Below the pieces are notes generated by a model that saw only the letters and a list, made by a program, of their open reading frames with translations, ran no database searches and was not told where the DNA came from. From Lachnospiraceae bacterium (GTDB lineage Bacteria; Bacillota; Clostridia; Lachnospirales; Lachnospiraceae): a stretch of 41,443 nucleotides of DNA. Shown here piece by piece: positions 18,513 to 25,905 of this stretch. How positions within the stretch are numbered: position 1 is the first letter of the stretch; each line of letters starts with the position of its first letter. The stretch is from the NCBI GenBank assembly GCA_017444015.1, contig JAFSXN010000124.1:1-41443 (forward strand), in the 5' to 3' direction. The translations under genes and the position numbers were made by a program.

Positions 18513-18537
18513 TCCTCTTCTCCCAACTGTTTTTGGA

Positions 18538-18590
18538 TGCGCACGGATTTGCAGCGGAAATATGATGCTTCGCATCGCAAATCCGGCGCA
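18538..18590. repeat. Family-3 palindromic element, copy in the TRAP operon
   Basis: Outer arms TGCGCA...GGCGCA enclose CGGATTTGC/GCAAATCCG and an inner GATGC-TTC-GCATC. The plan (TGCGCA, an ATTTGC-like arm, a GGAAA, the complementary arm, CGC) matches the second half of the element at 37153-37258. Confidence 0.5.
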
Positions 18591-18791
18591 GCAAACGACA
18601 AAATATAAATACTTTTGTCGTTTGCTATAGTCAAACTGCGTCCCCAGATTGTTTGACGGAAAAAGCGGTGATCTTTCATTGCTCCCTCCGCAAAAAGATA
18701 CGGGCTGCCCGGAAATTTCAAGCTCCCCGATAGCCCGGATCCTGAATGCTCATAGCAGTAGATTGACGCCTGCTACGTTTTCTGTTATCGT

Positions 18792-18923
18792 GTATCTGCC
18801 CAGTTACCCTGGGCAGATACGGCAGCCAGGGCAACTTGCGCATTGGAAATGCCCTGGCTGCTTGGCTCCGATACTGCATTGGTACGCCACTCGCAAGCCT
18901 GCGAGCGGCTGACTGAGCAGTTA
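18792..18923 (-). repeat. Family-1 three-hairpin repeat, copy 1
   Basis: Hairpins: GTATCTGCCCAG with CTGGGCAGATAC; GCAGCCAGGGCA with TGCCCTGGCTGC; CTCGCA with TGCGAG. It aligns without gaps over about 119 bases to the element at 30000-30131, with 11 differences by eye. One A-to-G change in the second stem is matched by T-to-C on the other side. It lies in the dctP-dctQ spacer, in the same orientation relative to the transcript as copy 2. Confidence 0.85.
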
Positions 18924-18963
18924 CGTTATCGTATCGTCCGGCTTCCCCCGGATGGTATCCTGT

Positions 18964-20052
18964 TTACTGCGCTGCCTTCCACTCGTTCAGCTTGTCTAAA
19001 AGCTCACCGTGGGTCGAAGCGTTGTCTGTCAGAACAGAAGCCGTTGCCTCCTGGAACGGAGCAAGATCCGGATAATTGATCTTCATGCCTTCCGCCTCCA
19101 GATTGGAAACGAGGTCATCGGTCTGCTGTCTGTTGCTCTGTCTGTCAGCATCCGCGGAAGCGGTAGCCGCTGCCTGAACGATCTCCTGCTGCTCAGCGGA
19201 GAGCTTCTGCCATACGGATTCCGCGATGGTAAAGCACATTCCGGAATAGATGTGGTTCGTTACGGAAAGATAATCCTGAACCTCATACAGCTTATTGTTA
19301 TAGATAACGGGGATCGGGTTCTCCTGCGCGTCATAGGTGCCCTGCTGAAGCGCCTGATAAAGCTCCGAGAAAGCAAGAGGCTGAGGGTTCGCGCCGAGAG
19401 CTGTCATAGTAGCCATGATAACAGGATTCTCCGGTGTACGGATCAGCATTCCCTTCATATCGTCCGGAGACTCTACGGGGCCCCTGGAATTGGTAACACA
19501 GCGGAAACCATTGTCATAGTGCGCTAAAACTCTCATATTCTGCTCGATAAGACCGGCCTCAGCTTCCGCTTCGATATCGGAATCCATAAATGCCCATGCC
19601 TGATCGAAATCCGCGAAGTTGAACGGAAGAGCCGAGATACCCATCAAAGGCTCATAGGTCGCGAAATTGGAAGCATCGGTGATGATGATATCAACTGTTC
19701 CGGAATCCAGCGCTAACGAGTTGATCAGGTCAGCGTCCGCTCCGAGCTGTCCCGAAGGATAAACCTTTGCGGTAAGCGCGCCGCCGGTCTTCTCCTCGAT
19801 CTCCGCCGCAAACTGCTCCGCCGCGATATTACGGGGATCCGTTTCCGCCGTCGAAACACCGATCTTTAATTCAAGGCTTGCGCCGTCCGAGGAAGCCTCT
19901 GTCGTCTCAGAAGCAGCCTCCGCTGCAGGTGCGCTCTCTGTCGCTGCCCCGCTGTCTCCCGCAGGAACCGCTGCCTGGCCTGAACCTCCGCAGCCCGCCA
20001 AGGTCAGTACAGCAAGAGAACCGATAATAAGTGCCGCTAATTTCTTTTTCAT
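18964..20052 (-). CDS. dctP: TRAP transporter substrate-binding lipoprotein DctP
   Basis: 362 residues. A lipoprotein signal ends in the lipobox LAGC with C21. A low-complexity Ala/Ser/Thr/Glu linker runs to about residue 55. The DctP fold follows. The family arginine that pairs with the substrate carboxylate is likely in the segment GFRCVTNSRGPVESPDDMKGM (about 207-227), next to RTPENP. It therefore binds a carboxylate, of unknown identity. Ribosome site GGAAGGA precedes ATG 20052. It follows the racemase-like gene and is the second gene of the operon. Confidence 0.95.
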   Translation of the reverse strand: MKKKLAALIIGSLAVLTLAGCGGSGQAAVPAGDSGAATESAPAAEAASETTEASSDGASLELKIGVSTAETDPRNIAAEQFAAEIEEKTGGALTAKVYPSGQLGADADLINSLALDSGTVDIIITDASNFATYEPLMGISALPFNFADFDQAWAFMDSDIEAEAEAGLIEQNMRVLAHYDNGFRCVTNSRGPVESPDDMKGMLIRTPENPVIMATMTALGANPQPLAFSELYQALQQGTYDAQENPIPVIYNNKLYEVQDYLSVTNHIYSGMCFTIAESVWQKLSAEQQEIVQAAATASADADRQSNRQQTDDLVSNLEAEGMKINYPDLAPFQEATASVLTDNASTHGELLDKLNEWKAAQ

Positions 20053-20175
20053 TTCCTTCCTTCTCCTTTCTTGCGCCGGTCTTCTCCGGCATGCTCACGT
20101 CTCCCTGATGAGATCGTAAGCCTACGTTTATGCTTTTCTGTTTTTTCAAAAACAGTAAAAACCCAGTTCAGCCGA

Positions 20176-20871
20176 TCATCCGGCAACAACTCCCTTTTTG
20201 ATCAGAGCGTTTTTCAGAGCCAGCGCTCCGAACCTCGGGCTTCCGAGGACGGGCTTGTGATACTTTTCGGACAGGGACGGCTCCGCGTAAGCCATGGACC
20301 CCTGCGCCAGAACAATAACGTCTACCTGATCGATGATCTTTGCCGCATGCTCGTCCATCATCTTTAAAAACTGCTCCTGATTGATATTGAACGCGCCCTC
20401 TACCAGACATTCCACTACTTCGACGTGCTGATTCATCTCCCGCGCGACTCTCTTTACGGTCCCAGCAGTCGGAGTAAGCGTCGAACCAAGGGTCCCCATC
20501 ACTCCGATTCTTGCGCTCTTACCTTCCTCTGTCGCAAGCCTTACGGCCTCTCTGCACATATCTTCATCTACCCGGACGATCGGAACGCCGATATATCGTG
20601 CCAGATCCTGCACCGCGTCCGCAACCTCGCCGACGCTCGAGCAGAGATTTAAAATCGCGTCTACCCCCTGTTCCGCCACGTCCATATAGAGCTTGACAAG
20701 CCTTGCAGCGGGCGCCGTCGTAACGTAGCCGGTTCCGGAGACCTCCTTGATGATCGTCGGATCCTTGACGCTGATCATCTCGACATCGTCTCCGAGCTGC
20801 TTTTTAACCTCGCGCTCCACATCCGCCTTCAGCTCGTCCGTAACTCCCGTATATACCAGACCTACCTTCAT
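20176..20871 (-). CDS. Asp/Glu racemase-superfamily protein with a single catalytic cysteine
   Basis: 231 residues, with the two-lobed fold of the aspartate/glutamate/hydantoin racemase group. The first-lobe cysteine is C77 (NLCSSVGEVAD). In the second lobe, where a racemase normally has a cysteine (GCT-like), the sequence reads VLAQGSMAY (188-194 region), so no second catalytic cysteine is seen there. Two-cysteine racemization is therefore unlikely. One-cysteine members include isomerases and decarboxylases such as arylmalonate decarboxylase. It is the first gene of the TRAP operon, with AAAGGAGG before ATG 20871. It probably acts on the imported acid or a product. Confidence 0.82.
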   Translation of the reverse strand: MKVGLVYTGVTDELKADVEREVKKQLGDDVEMISVKDPTIIKEVSGTGYVTTAPAARLVKLYMDVAEQGVDAILNLCSSVGEVADAVQDLARYIGVPIVRVDEDMCREAVRLATEEGKSARIGVMGTLGSTLTPTAGTVKRVAREMNQHVEVVECLVEGAFNINQEQFLKMMDEHAAKIIDQVDVIVLAQGSMAYAEPSLSEKYHKPVLGSPRFGALALKNALIKKGVVAG

Positions 20872-20883
20872 ATTTCCTCCTTT

Positions 20884-20910
20884 AACATCCTATGTTAAAC
20901 ATCCTATGTT
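20884..20910 (-). promoter_or_regulatory. Two tandem 13-bp palindromic operators
   Basis: AACATCCTATGTT (arms AACAT/ATGTT around CCT) occurs at 20884-20896 and again identically at 20898-20910, 14 bp apart. On the minus strand the pair begins right after the -10 hexamer and ends just before the ribosome site. A bound repressor would block initiation or clearance. The GntR/FCD regulator of the operon is the likely ligand. Confidence 0.75.
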
Positions 20911-20911
20911 T

Positions 20912-20940
20912 AGAATACTCCCCCAAGTCCCTTGTGTAAA
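20912..20940 (-). promoter_or_regulatory. Predicted promoter of the racemase-TRAP-BKACE operon
   Basis: On the minus strand TTTACA (20940-20935), a 17-base spacer and TATTCT (20917-20912). The tandem operators follow directly. A further palindrome, TTGTG...CACAA (20974-20990), lies about 35 bp upstream of the -35 and could be an activator or second regulator site. Confidence 0.65.
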
Positions 20941-21012
20941 GTTTAAATATTAGACGAAGTGAAGAGAGGATTTTTGTGTAAATTGCACAATTTTTTTTGT
21001 ATGAATCTTAAT

Positions 21013-21130
21013 CGAGTAGGAGGACGCTTTTCCCTCCTACTCGCCGCGCAGCCTGATAATTGCTTCGCAATTATAGGTTGCGCAGCCGCGTCCGGCTTGC
21101 CGGAAATATTCCTTACGCGGCCCTGCGCAT
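21013..21130. repeat. Family-2 multi-hairpin repeat, copy A
   Basis: It starts with GAGTAGGAGG paired to CCTCCTACTC. An arm with CCTGATAATTGC-TTC-GCAATTATAGG follows. The last arm closes CCGCGT/ACGCGG with an inner TCCGG/CCGGA, and the element ends in TGCGCAT. It aligns over its whole length to 25906-26025 with paired changes in the stems. It lies between the MGMT-like gene terminator and the TRAP operon promoter. Confidence 0.8.
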
Positions 21131-21158
21131 AAAAAGGGAGGCATCTTTCGACACCTCC
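21131..21158 (-). terminator. Terminator of the MGMT-like gene
   Basis: A nine-pair stem (two G-U) with a GAAA tetraloop, GGAGGTGTC-GAAA-GATGCCTCC on the minus strand, is followed by CTTTTT. It sits about 60 bp after the stop of the MGMT-like gene and abuts repeat copy A. Confidence 0.85.
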
Positions 21159-21220
21159 TGCATTTTTTCTGTATTAATACGCCTCTCACAAGTCCGCATA
21201 TCGTTAACTGGATGATTTCT

Positions 21221-21586
21221 TCAAACTTCTATTCCATATACTCCGAGGTCGACTCTCCCATTGATCACCTCAACGCCGTCCTCCTCCAACATCCTTCTCT
21301 GTACATCCGGTCCACCGAAAGCAAAGGCGCCGGAAAGCCTGCCCTGGGCATTGACAACGCGAAAGCAGGGCGTTTCCCTGGGGTCGGGGTTCTTATGCAG
21401 AGCGTTCCCGACAGCCCGGCACATCCGCTCGTTTCCCGCAAGCTTTGCGATCTGCCCGTAGGTTGCGACGTGTCCCGGTGGGATCCTTCGCACCGCGGCA
21501 TAGATCCGCTCCGTCGCGCTTCCACCCTCTTCGACCTCCGATACAGGTCTCCTGATATAATCTTCGATCCGGATGGCTTCCTGCAT
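21221..21586 (-). CDS. MGMT-like (O6-alkylguanine transferase domain) DNA-binding protein
   Basis: 121 residues, equal to the C-terminal DNA-binding domain of O6-methylguanine methyltransferases, without their N-terminal domain. The helix-turn-helix (GHVATYGQIAKLAG) and arginine finger region (CRAVGNALHKNP) are clear. The active-site loop reads PCFRVV, so the acceptor cysteine is kept, but the usual histidine after it is phenylalanine. This separates it from alkyltransferase-like Atl proteins, which have Trp in place of Cys. It could be a compact repair protein or a damage-recognition protein. TAGGAGGT lies eight bases before ATG 21586; the frame to 21697 is not supported. Confidence 0.88.
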   Translation of the reverse strand: MQEAIRIEDYIRRPVSEVEEGGSATERIYAAVRRIPPGHVATYGQIAKLAGNERMCRAVGNALHKNPDPRETPCFRVVNAQGRLSGAFAFGGPDVQRRMLEEDGVEVINGRVDLGVYGIEV

Positions 21587-21709
21587 GCTTTTTTGACCTC
21601 CTATCGGGAATCCGGGGATTCTACCGTACCTCCTGATATTACCATTTCCGCGTAAAATACACAAGCACAGACCGGATCGCCTGCAATCACCGGTCACATG
21701 GTTTTTCCG

Positions 21710-22180
21710 TCATTTATTCTTCTTGTCCAGGCTGAAGTAGAAATCCACCGCTCCCTGGATCTCGGAAATGGAGGGATGACCTTTCTGAACACCGCCGACG
21801 AGCTTAAAGGGTCCGAAGGTATCGTATCCGGGGCAGGAATACTCTCCAAGGTACTCGCAGTTCCTCTGCGCCGCCAGCTCCTTGACCTCCTTCGTATACT
21901 TATCGCTCATCGAGCCGCAGGTATACAGGGCAAAAACCTTCTTCCCCTCGGGCAGATGGAGCTTGAGATATTCCATTAAAGGCTTTGCGAACTTTGAAAA
22001 ATAGATCCCCGAAGCGATCCCGATCCGGTCGTAATTGCGCAGATAGATCATATTCATATCATTTATGTTCATCAGTTCGACCTCCGGGGCCCGCTTTTTG
22101 ATCGCGTCCACCAGAAGCTGCGTATTTCTGTGGTGCTTCGAGTAAAAGACGATCGCCGTCGTCTCCCGATTCTCTTCCAT
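21710..22180 (-). CDS. Flavodoxin-domain protein
   Basis: 156 residues with a flavodoxin-like fold. The N-terminal phosphate-binding loop is YSKHHRNTQ in place of the usual (S/T)xTGxT, and YTCGSMS and the cysteines near SCPGYDTFGPF follow. It resembles the flavodoxin group with protoporphyrinogen-oxidase-like or electron-carrier roles. No partner oxidoreductase is adjacent. It lies 21 bp after the epimerase gene on the same strand, probably co-transcribed. Confidence 0.85.
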   Translation of the reverse strand: MEENRETTAIVFYSKHHRNTQLLVDAIKKRAPEVELMNINDMNMIYLRNYDRIGIASGIYFSKFAKPLMEYLKLHLPEGKKVFALYTCGSMSDKYTKEVKELAAQRNCEYLGEYSCPGYDTFGPFKLVGGVQKGHPSISEIQGAVDFYFSLDKKNK

Positions 22181-22201
22181 GTATAGTTACCTTCCGCTTT
22201 A

Positions 22202-23161
22202 TTATTTTCTGGCCTCAAATACCCATTCGTTAGCCATCAGGTATTCCACGGTCTTGATCACGCCCTCTTCGATCGTCGCCTTCGGCTCCCAGCCAAAAGC
22301 CCTGACCTTCTTCGTATCGAGGTAGATAAACGGATTATCTCCGATCCAACCTCTTTCGCCGCCGGCATAGGACAGCTCCGGCGAAACGCCCAGCTTTCCG
22401 GAGATCCAGCGGATCGAATCATTGACCTCACAGTATTCATCCGTTCCGAGATTAAAGATATTGACCTTCTCCGACGCGTTTCGGATCACGGTAAGGATCG
22501 CTTCCATACAATCCTTGACATACAGATAGGACTTCCGCTGCTTTCCGTTCCCGAGAACATAGAGCTTCGTCGGATCCTCCTTCAGTTTCCTGCAAAAGTC
22601 GAAAACATGGCCGTGGGTATAGCGCTCTCCCAAAATTGAAACAAACCGGAAAATATATACCTGATAATCAAAGCCCTCCGCATACGAGGCCAAAAGGCCC
22701 TCACAGGCTAACTTTGAAGCTCCGTACAGCGACGTCTGGATCGGAAACGGCGCATCCTCGGGTGTCGGGATGACGGTCGCCTCTCCGTAAACAGAGCCCG
22801 TCGATGAAAAGCCGATCCTCCTGATATTGTTCGCGCGCATCGCCTCCAGTACATTAAAGGTTGCGATCGTATTCTGCTCCAGATCCTTTCTGGGATGCTC
22901 TAAACCCATCCGGACATCGGCGTTTGCGGCAAAGTGGAAAACAAAATCACAGCCGGCCATGGCCGCAGTCAGGCTTTTTTCATCCAGATTATCGCCCTCC
23001 ACGAGCCGGAATCTCGGATTTTTCAGCGCTTCTGCAAGAAATTCTCTTCTTCCGGTCGAGAAATTGTCATAGACAACGACCTCATTTTCAGGCTCGGAAA
23101 GCAGCCTGTCCGCCATATTGGAGCCGATAAAGCCGGCGCCGCCTGTAATAAAATATTTCAT
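22202..23161 (-). CDS. NAD-dependent sugar-nucleotide epimerase/dehydratase (GalE-like)
   Basis: 319-residue extended SDR. The dinucleotide loop GGAGFIGSN (7-15), the serine motif FSSTGSVYGE and the catalytic YGASK are in order. These features fit UDP-glucose 4-epimerase relatives and some UDP-glucuronate or NDP-sugar enzymes. A bifunctional or dehydratase role cannot be excluded from sequence alone. Neighbours are a GT2 glycosyltransferase and a GGDEF-fold protein, so it probably supplies a nucleotide sugar for envelope glycans. It lies about 60 bp after the GGDEF-fold gene. Confidence 0.9.
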   Translation of the reverse strand: MKYFITGGAGFIGSNMADRLLSEPENEVVVYDNFSTGRREFLAEALKNPRFRLVEGDNLDEKSLTAAMAGCDFVFHFAANADVRMGLEHPRKDLEQNTIATFNVLEAMRANNIRRIGFSSTGSVYGEATVIPTPEDAPFPIQTSLYGASKLACEGLLASYAEGFDYQVYIFRFVSILGERYTHGHVFDFCRKLKEDPTKLYVLGNGKQRKSYLYVKDCMEAILTVIRNASEKVNIFNLGTDEYCEVNDSIRWISGKLGVSPELSYAGGERGWIGDNPFIYLDTKKVRAFGWEPKATIEEGVIKTVEYLMANEWVFEARK

Positions 23162-23220
23162 GATTTCCTCCTTTATATATACGCAGGGGTCAGCGAGAAC
23201 CTGATCCGCCCCTGCTCTGC

Positions 23221-24084
23221 TTAATCGTCAAAGTCACACTCTTCCTCTACTCTCGCAAGGAATTCCTTCGCGTCTCTCTTAAACTGCTTTTTATCATATT
23301 CCAGATATCCGATCTTGACCTCAACCCGGATCGGATGGGACGAGATATCAGTAAAGGCATCCGGATCCTCCAGCTTGTGATTCAGACGCTCTACGACGGA
23401 TTTACAGCCGGCCTTGTCCGTCGTCAGGATAATCGCAAGGCTCCCCACATCATCAATGGCGTAGACCCTGTCCTCCAGACGGACCGTCGATACGACGTAT
23501 TTGGATACCTTGATCAGAACCTGCTCATACTGGCTTTTCTTCAGGACCCTCTTCAGCTCATCATGGTACTTCATTTTGATCACCATCAGAGAGATGTGCT
23601 GATTATTACGTTCGGCGAAGGAAACCTGCGTCTGCATATCCATAAACATACTCCGCAGATTGTACAGATTCGTCAGCGGGTCGATCATAACCAGTTCCTC
23701 GACCTGCCTGCGAAGCAGAGCATTCTCCGTCTGCAGCTTCTTCTGCCCGCCCGTATAGAGTGCCGCCCCAAGGACCGTAAGTCCCGGAATAATAAGCCAT
23801 AAGAACATGACGCCCGAAAGACCGGTCCCCTGGGAAACCGAAAGAAAGATCCGGATCCCGATATGAGTGACCGTCGCGACACCCGCCAGTACGATAGCTA
23901 ACGTCACAAACTGGAACGATCCAAGCAAAGCGATCGCGAATGTTACAAGCGTCATCAAAAGACTCCCGGTAAACAGCTCGTCCCCTCCGGCATAGAGCAC
24001 GATCGCTGCCAGCAGAAGTCCGCCCAGCATAATACTGAACCCTATATCATGTTGTACCTTACCTTCATATCTGTTCGAATTCAT
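23221..24084 (-). CDS. Membrane protein with degenerate GGDEF domain
   Basis: 287 residues. Four helices lie at about 16-112, followed by a short coiled linker and a GGDEF-fold domain (about 132-285, starting with DPLTNLYNLRSMF). At the active-site position it reads AIDDVGSLAIIL (209-220) instead of a GGDEF motif. Metal and GTP residues are not conserved either, so diguanylate cyclase activity is unlikely. It may bind a nucleotide or act as a dimerising regulator of the adjacent GT2 or epimerase. That role is guessed from position only. Confidence 0.82.
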   Translation of the reverse strand: MNSNRYEGKVQHDIGFSIMLGGLLLAAIVLYAGGDELFTGSLLMTLVTFAIALLGSFQFVTLAIVLAGVATVTHIGIRIFLSVSQGTGLSGVMFLWLIIPGLTVLGAALYTGGQKKLQTENALLRRQVEELVMIDPLTNLYNLRSMFMDMQTQVSFAERNNQHISLMVIKMKYHDELKRVLKKSQYEQVLIKVSKYVVSTVRLEDRVYAIDDVGSLAIILTTDKAGCKSVVERLNHKLEDPDAFTDISSHPIRVEVKIGYLEYDKKQFKRDAKEFLARVEEECDFDD

Positions 24085-24110
24085 ACAATGATCTGTCGTA
24101 AAGCTAAATA

Positions 24111-25064
24111 TTACCCGTCTCCTTCGGAAAGCCTTGTTTCTACAATATAGCGCGGTCTTTCCTTGACCTCCAGATAGATCTTTCCAATATAAACGCCGAC
24201 CAGTCCGACGGAAAACGTCAGAATCCCTCCGATGAACCAGATCGAGAGGATCATGGTCGTCCAGCCCCGTACCACGTCATTGGTCAGATAGCGGTACAGG
24301 CTGTAAGCCGCGGCGAGGACCGCGAAAAAGATCATCCCCAGCCCTGTACACATGATCATGGTCATGGGCTTGATCGAAAAGGACGTAATCCCGTCAATGG
24401 CAAACGAAAGCATCTTCCCTACGGGATACTTGGATTCCCCGGCCAGCCGCTCCTTCCGGTCATAATAAACGCACTCGCTCCGGTAACCGATGGTCGGAAC
24501 AATGCCCCGTAAAAACAGATTCCTTTCCTTGTATTCCGAAAGCGCCGCCAGAGCTCTTTTGCTCATCAGCCGAAAGTCCGCGTGATTGTAAACGCTTTTC
24601 ACGCCCATTCCCTTCATCAGCTTATAAAAGCTCTGAGCCGTGAAGCGTTTGAAAAAGCTGTCGGTCTGGCGGCCCTGTCTAACGCCGAATACGATATCCA
24701 CGCCCTCTTGGAAAAGATCGACCATCTCCTCAATCACCGAAATATCATCCTGCAGATCCGCATCGATGGAAATCGCCGCGTCAACCTCGTTTCTTACGCT
24801 CATCAGCCCGCCAAGCAGCGCGTTCTGATGCCCTACATTGCCCGCAAGCTTCAAGCCGTCGACCAGCCTGTTTTCTCTATGGTATTTTTCAATCAGTCCC
24901 CAGGTCCCGTCCTTGCTCCCGTCGTCAACAAACAGAAGAAAGCTCTCCTGAGACAGCTTCCCTTTTTCGATCAGGCCGCTCATCAGCTCCGTCAGCTTTC
25001 CGACCGTATCCGGAAGGACCTCCTCCTCATTATAGCAAGGGACCACTATCACCAACTTAACCAT
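24111..25064 (-). CDS. GT2 glycosyltransferase, DPM/GtrB-like, with two C-terminal helices
   Basis: 317 residues. A GT-A domain begins VVPCYNEEEVLPDT and contains the DADLQDD metal site (about 100-106), then two helices in the last 90 residues (MIFFAVLAAAYSLYRYL and MILSIWFIGGILTFSVGLVG). This is the layout of polyprenyl-phosphate glucosyltransferases such as GtrB, CsbB and YkoT. They load a sugar on undecaprenyl phosphate inside the cell for use by GT-C enzymes outside. The first eight bases overlap the end of the GNAT gene. The GT-C protein at 6297 could be a user, though the two are far apart. Confidence 0.92.
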   Translation of the reverse strand: MVKLVIVVPCYNEEEVLPDTVGKLTELMSGLIEKGKLSQESFLLFVDDGSKDGTWGLIEKYHRENRLVDGLKLAGNVGHQNALLGGLMSVRNEVDAAISIDADLQDDISVIEEMVDLFQEGVDIVFGVRQGRQTDSFFKRFTAQSFYKLMKGMGVKSVYNHADFRLMSKRALAALSEYKERNLFLRGIVPTIGYRSECVYYDRKERLAGESKYPVGKMLSFAIDGITSFSIKPMTMIMCTGLGMIFFAVLAAAYSLYRYLTNDVVRGWTTMILSIWFIGGILTFSVGLVGVYIGKIYLEVKERPRYIVETRLSEGDG

Positions 25065-25887
25065 AGAGTCTATTATACCTTTGATGAGCTTTTCCGTCTA
25101 TGAGAATTTCTTCCCTGTATACAAAACCCAGCCTCTTCAGCAGCCGGACGCTTGCCGTATTCTCCGCGACCGTAAAGGCGTTGACCCCGCTAAAGCGTAT
25201 ATAATCCCGCCCATAGGCTAACAGCTTTGTACAGACCTCCGTCGCAAAGCCCTGTCCCTGATAAGGCGCCGCGATGACGTACCCAAGCTCAGGCTCCTCA
25301 AAGCCCTCGCGGTTTGAAAACCCCGCTCTTCCGATCAGCCTTCTGCTCTTCTTTTCCAGTACACTCCAGATGCCGAATTCGAAAAACCGGTACTGATGGT
25401 CGATATAATCCCGGATATACGCCAGTTCTTCCTCTCTGTCCCGATAGAGCCCCTCTGTATATTTCGTGATCGAGGGCTCCGAATAGATCTCATAGAGCGC
25501 CTCCAGATCCTGCTCCGTCGTTTCCCGGATCACGCAGCGCTCAGTCTCCGCGATTACCCAGGGCAGCCGTAAATACCGGTACAGCATCCGATCGATCCGC
25601 TCTATAGTTAAATAACTTATGTTATCTACGGCGTACAGGGCATCCGGAAAGGACTCCCTCCTGCTTTTTTCATTGTCATACAGGGCAAAGCCGATCCCCG
25701 CCTGCTTTAAGCGATCCGCCGCCGCTCTGTCATCGGTAAAGGCAAAGGCAGTAAGCTCCTCATTTACAGGAAGCTCAGCAAGCGTAAAAACAGAGAGTCC
25801 CAGCGCCCTTATATGGGCCAGCGCCTCCTCCCTGCTCTCCGTTTCATTATATTCTTCTATGAGTAATCCTACCTGCCTGATCAGCAT
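25057..25887 (-). CDS. GNAT N-acetyltransferase with N-terminal extra domain
   Basis: 276 residues. The GNAT domain covers about 115-276, with RETTEQDLEALYEIY and the acetyl-CoA loop (YQGQGFATEV, Q/R-x-x-G-x-A type). The end ENTASVRLLKRLGFVY is typical of RimJ/RimL-like members. Residues 1-110 resemble part of a HAD-like fold seen in related Clostridia proteins. The substrate is unknown. GGGAG lies seven bases before ATG 25887. Just upstream is a family-2 repeat, so its promoter is not evident. Confidence 0.88.
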   Translation of the reverse strand: MLIRQVGLLIEEYNETESREEALAHIRALGLSVFTLAELPVNEELTAFAFTDDRAAADRLKQAGIGFALYDNEKSRRESFPDALYAVDNISYLTIERIDRMLYRYLRLPWVIAETERCVIRETTEQDLEALYEIYSEPSITKYTEGLYRDREEELAYIRDYIDHQYRFFEFGIWSVLEKKSRRLIGRAGFSNREGFEEPELGYVIAAPYQGQGFATEVCTKLLAYGRDYIRFSGVNAFTVAENTASVRLLKRLGFVYREEILIDGKAHQRYNRLYG

Positions 25888-25905
25888 TTTGATCTCCCGC
25901 TAAAT

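Larger units (their letters stand above)
18513..18963. other. Hairpin-rich dctP-dctQ intercistronic region
   Basis: No credible gene is present in these 451 bp. From the dctQ side it holds a family-3 palindrome (18538-18590), a perfect 13-bp stem GCAAACGACAAAA (18591-18603 with 18613-18625), and GTCAAAC/GTTTGAC (18630-18656). Next come TAGCAG/CTGCTA near 18752 and a three-hairpin family-1 element (18792-18923). None has a T-tract typical of a terminator. The region lies within the predicted operon between the abundant binding protein and the membrane subunits. Confidence 0.7.

Noticed and set aside
18591-18625. Terminator between dctP and dctQ
   Set aside because: The 13-bp stem is perfect but has no T-tract on the minus strand after it; it is better read as an RNA-stabilising or repeat hairpin.
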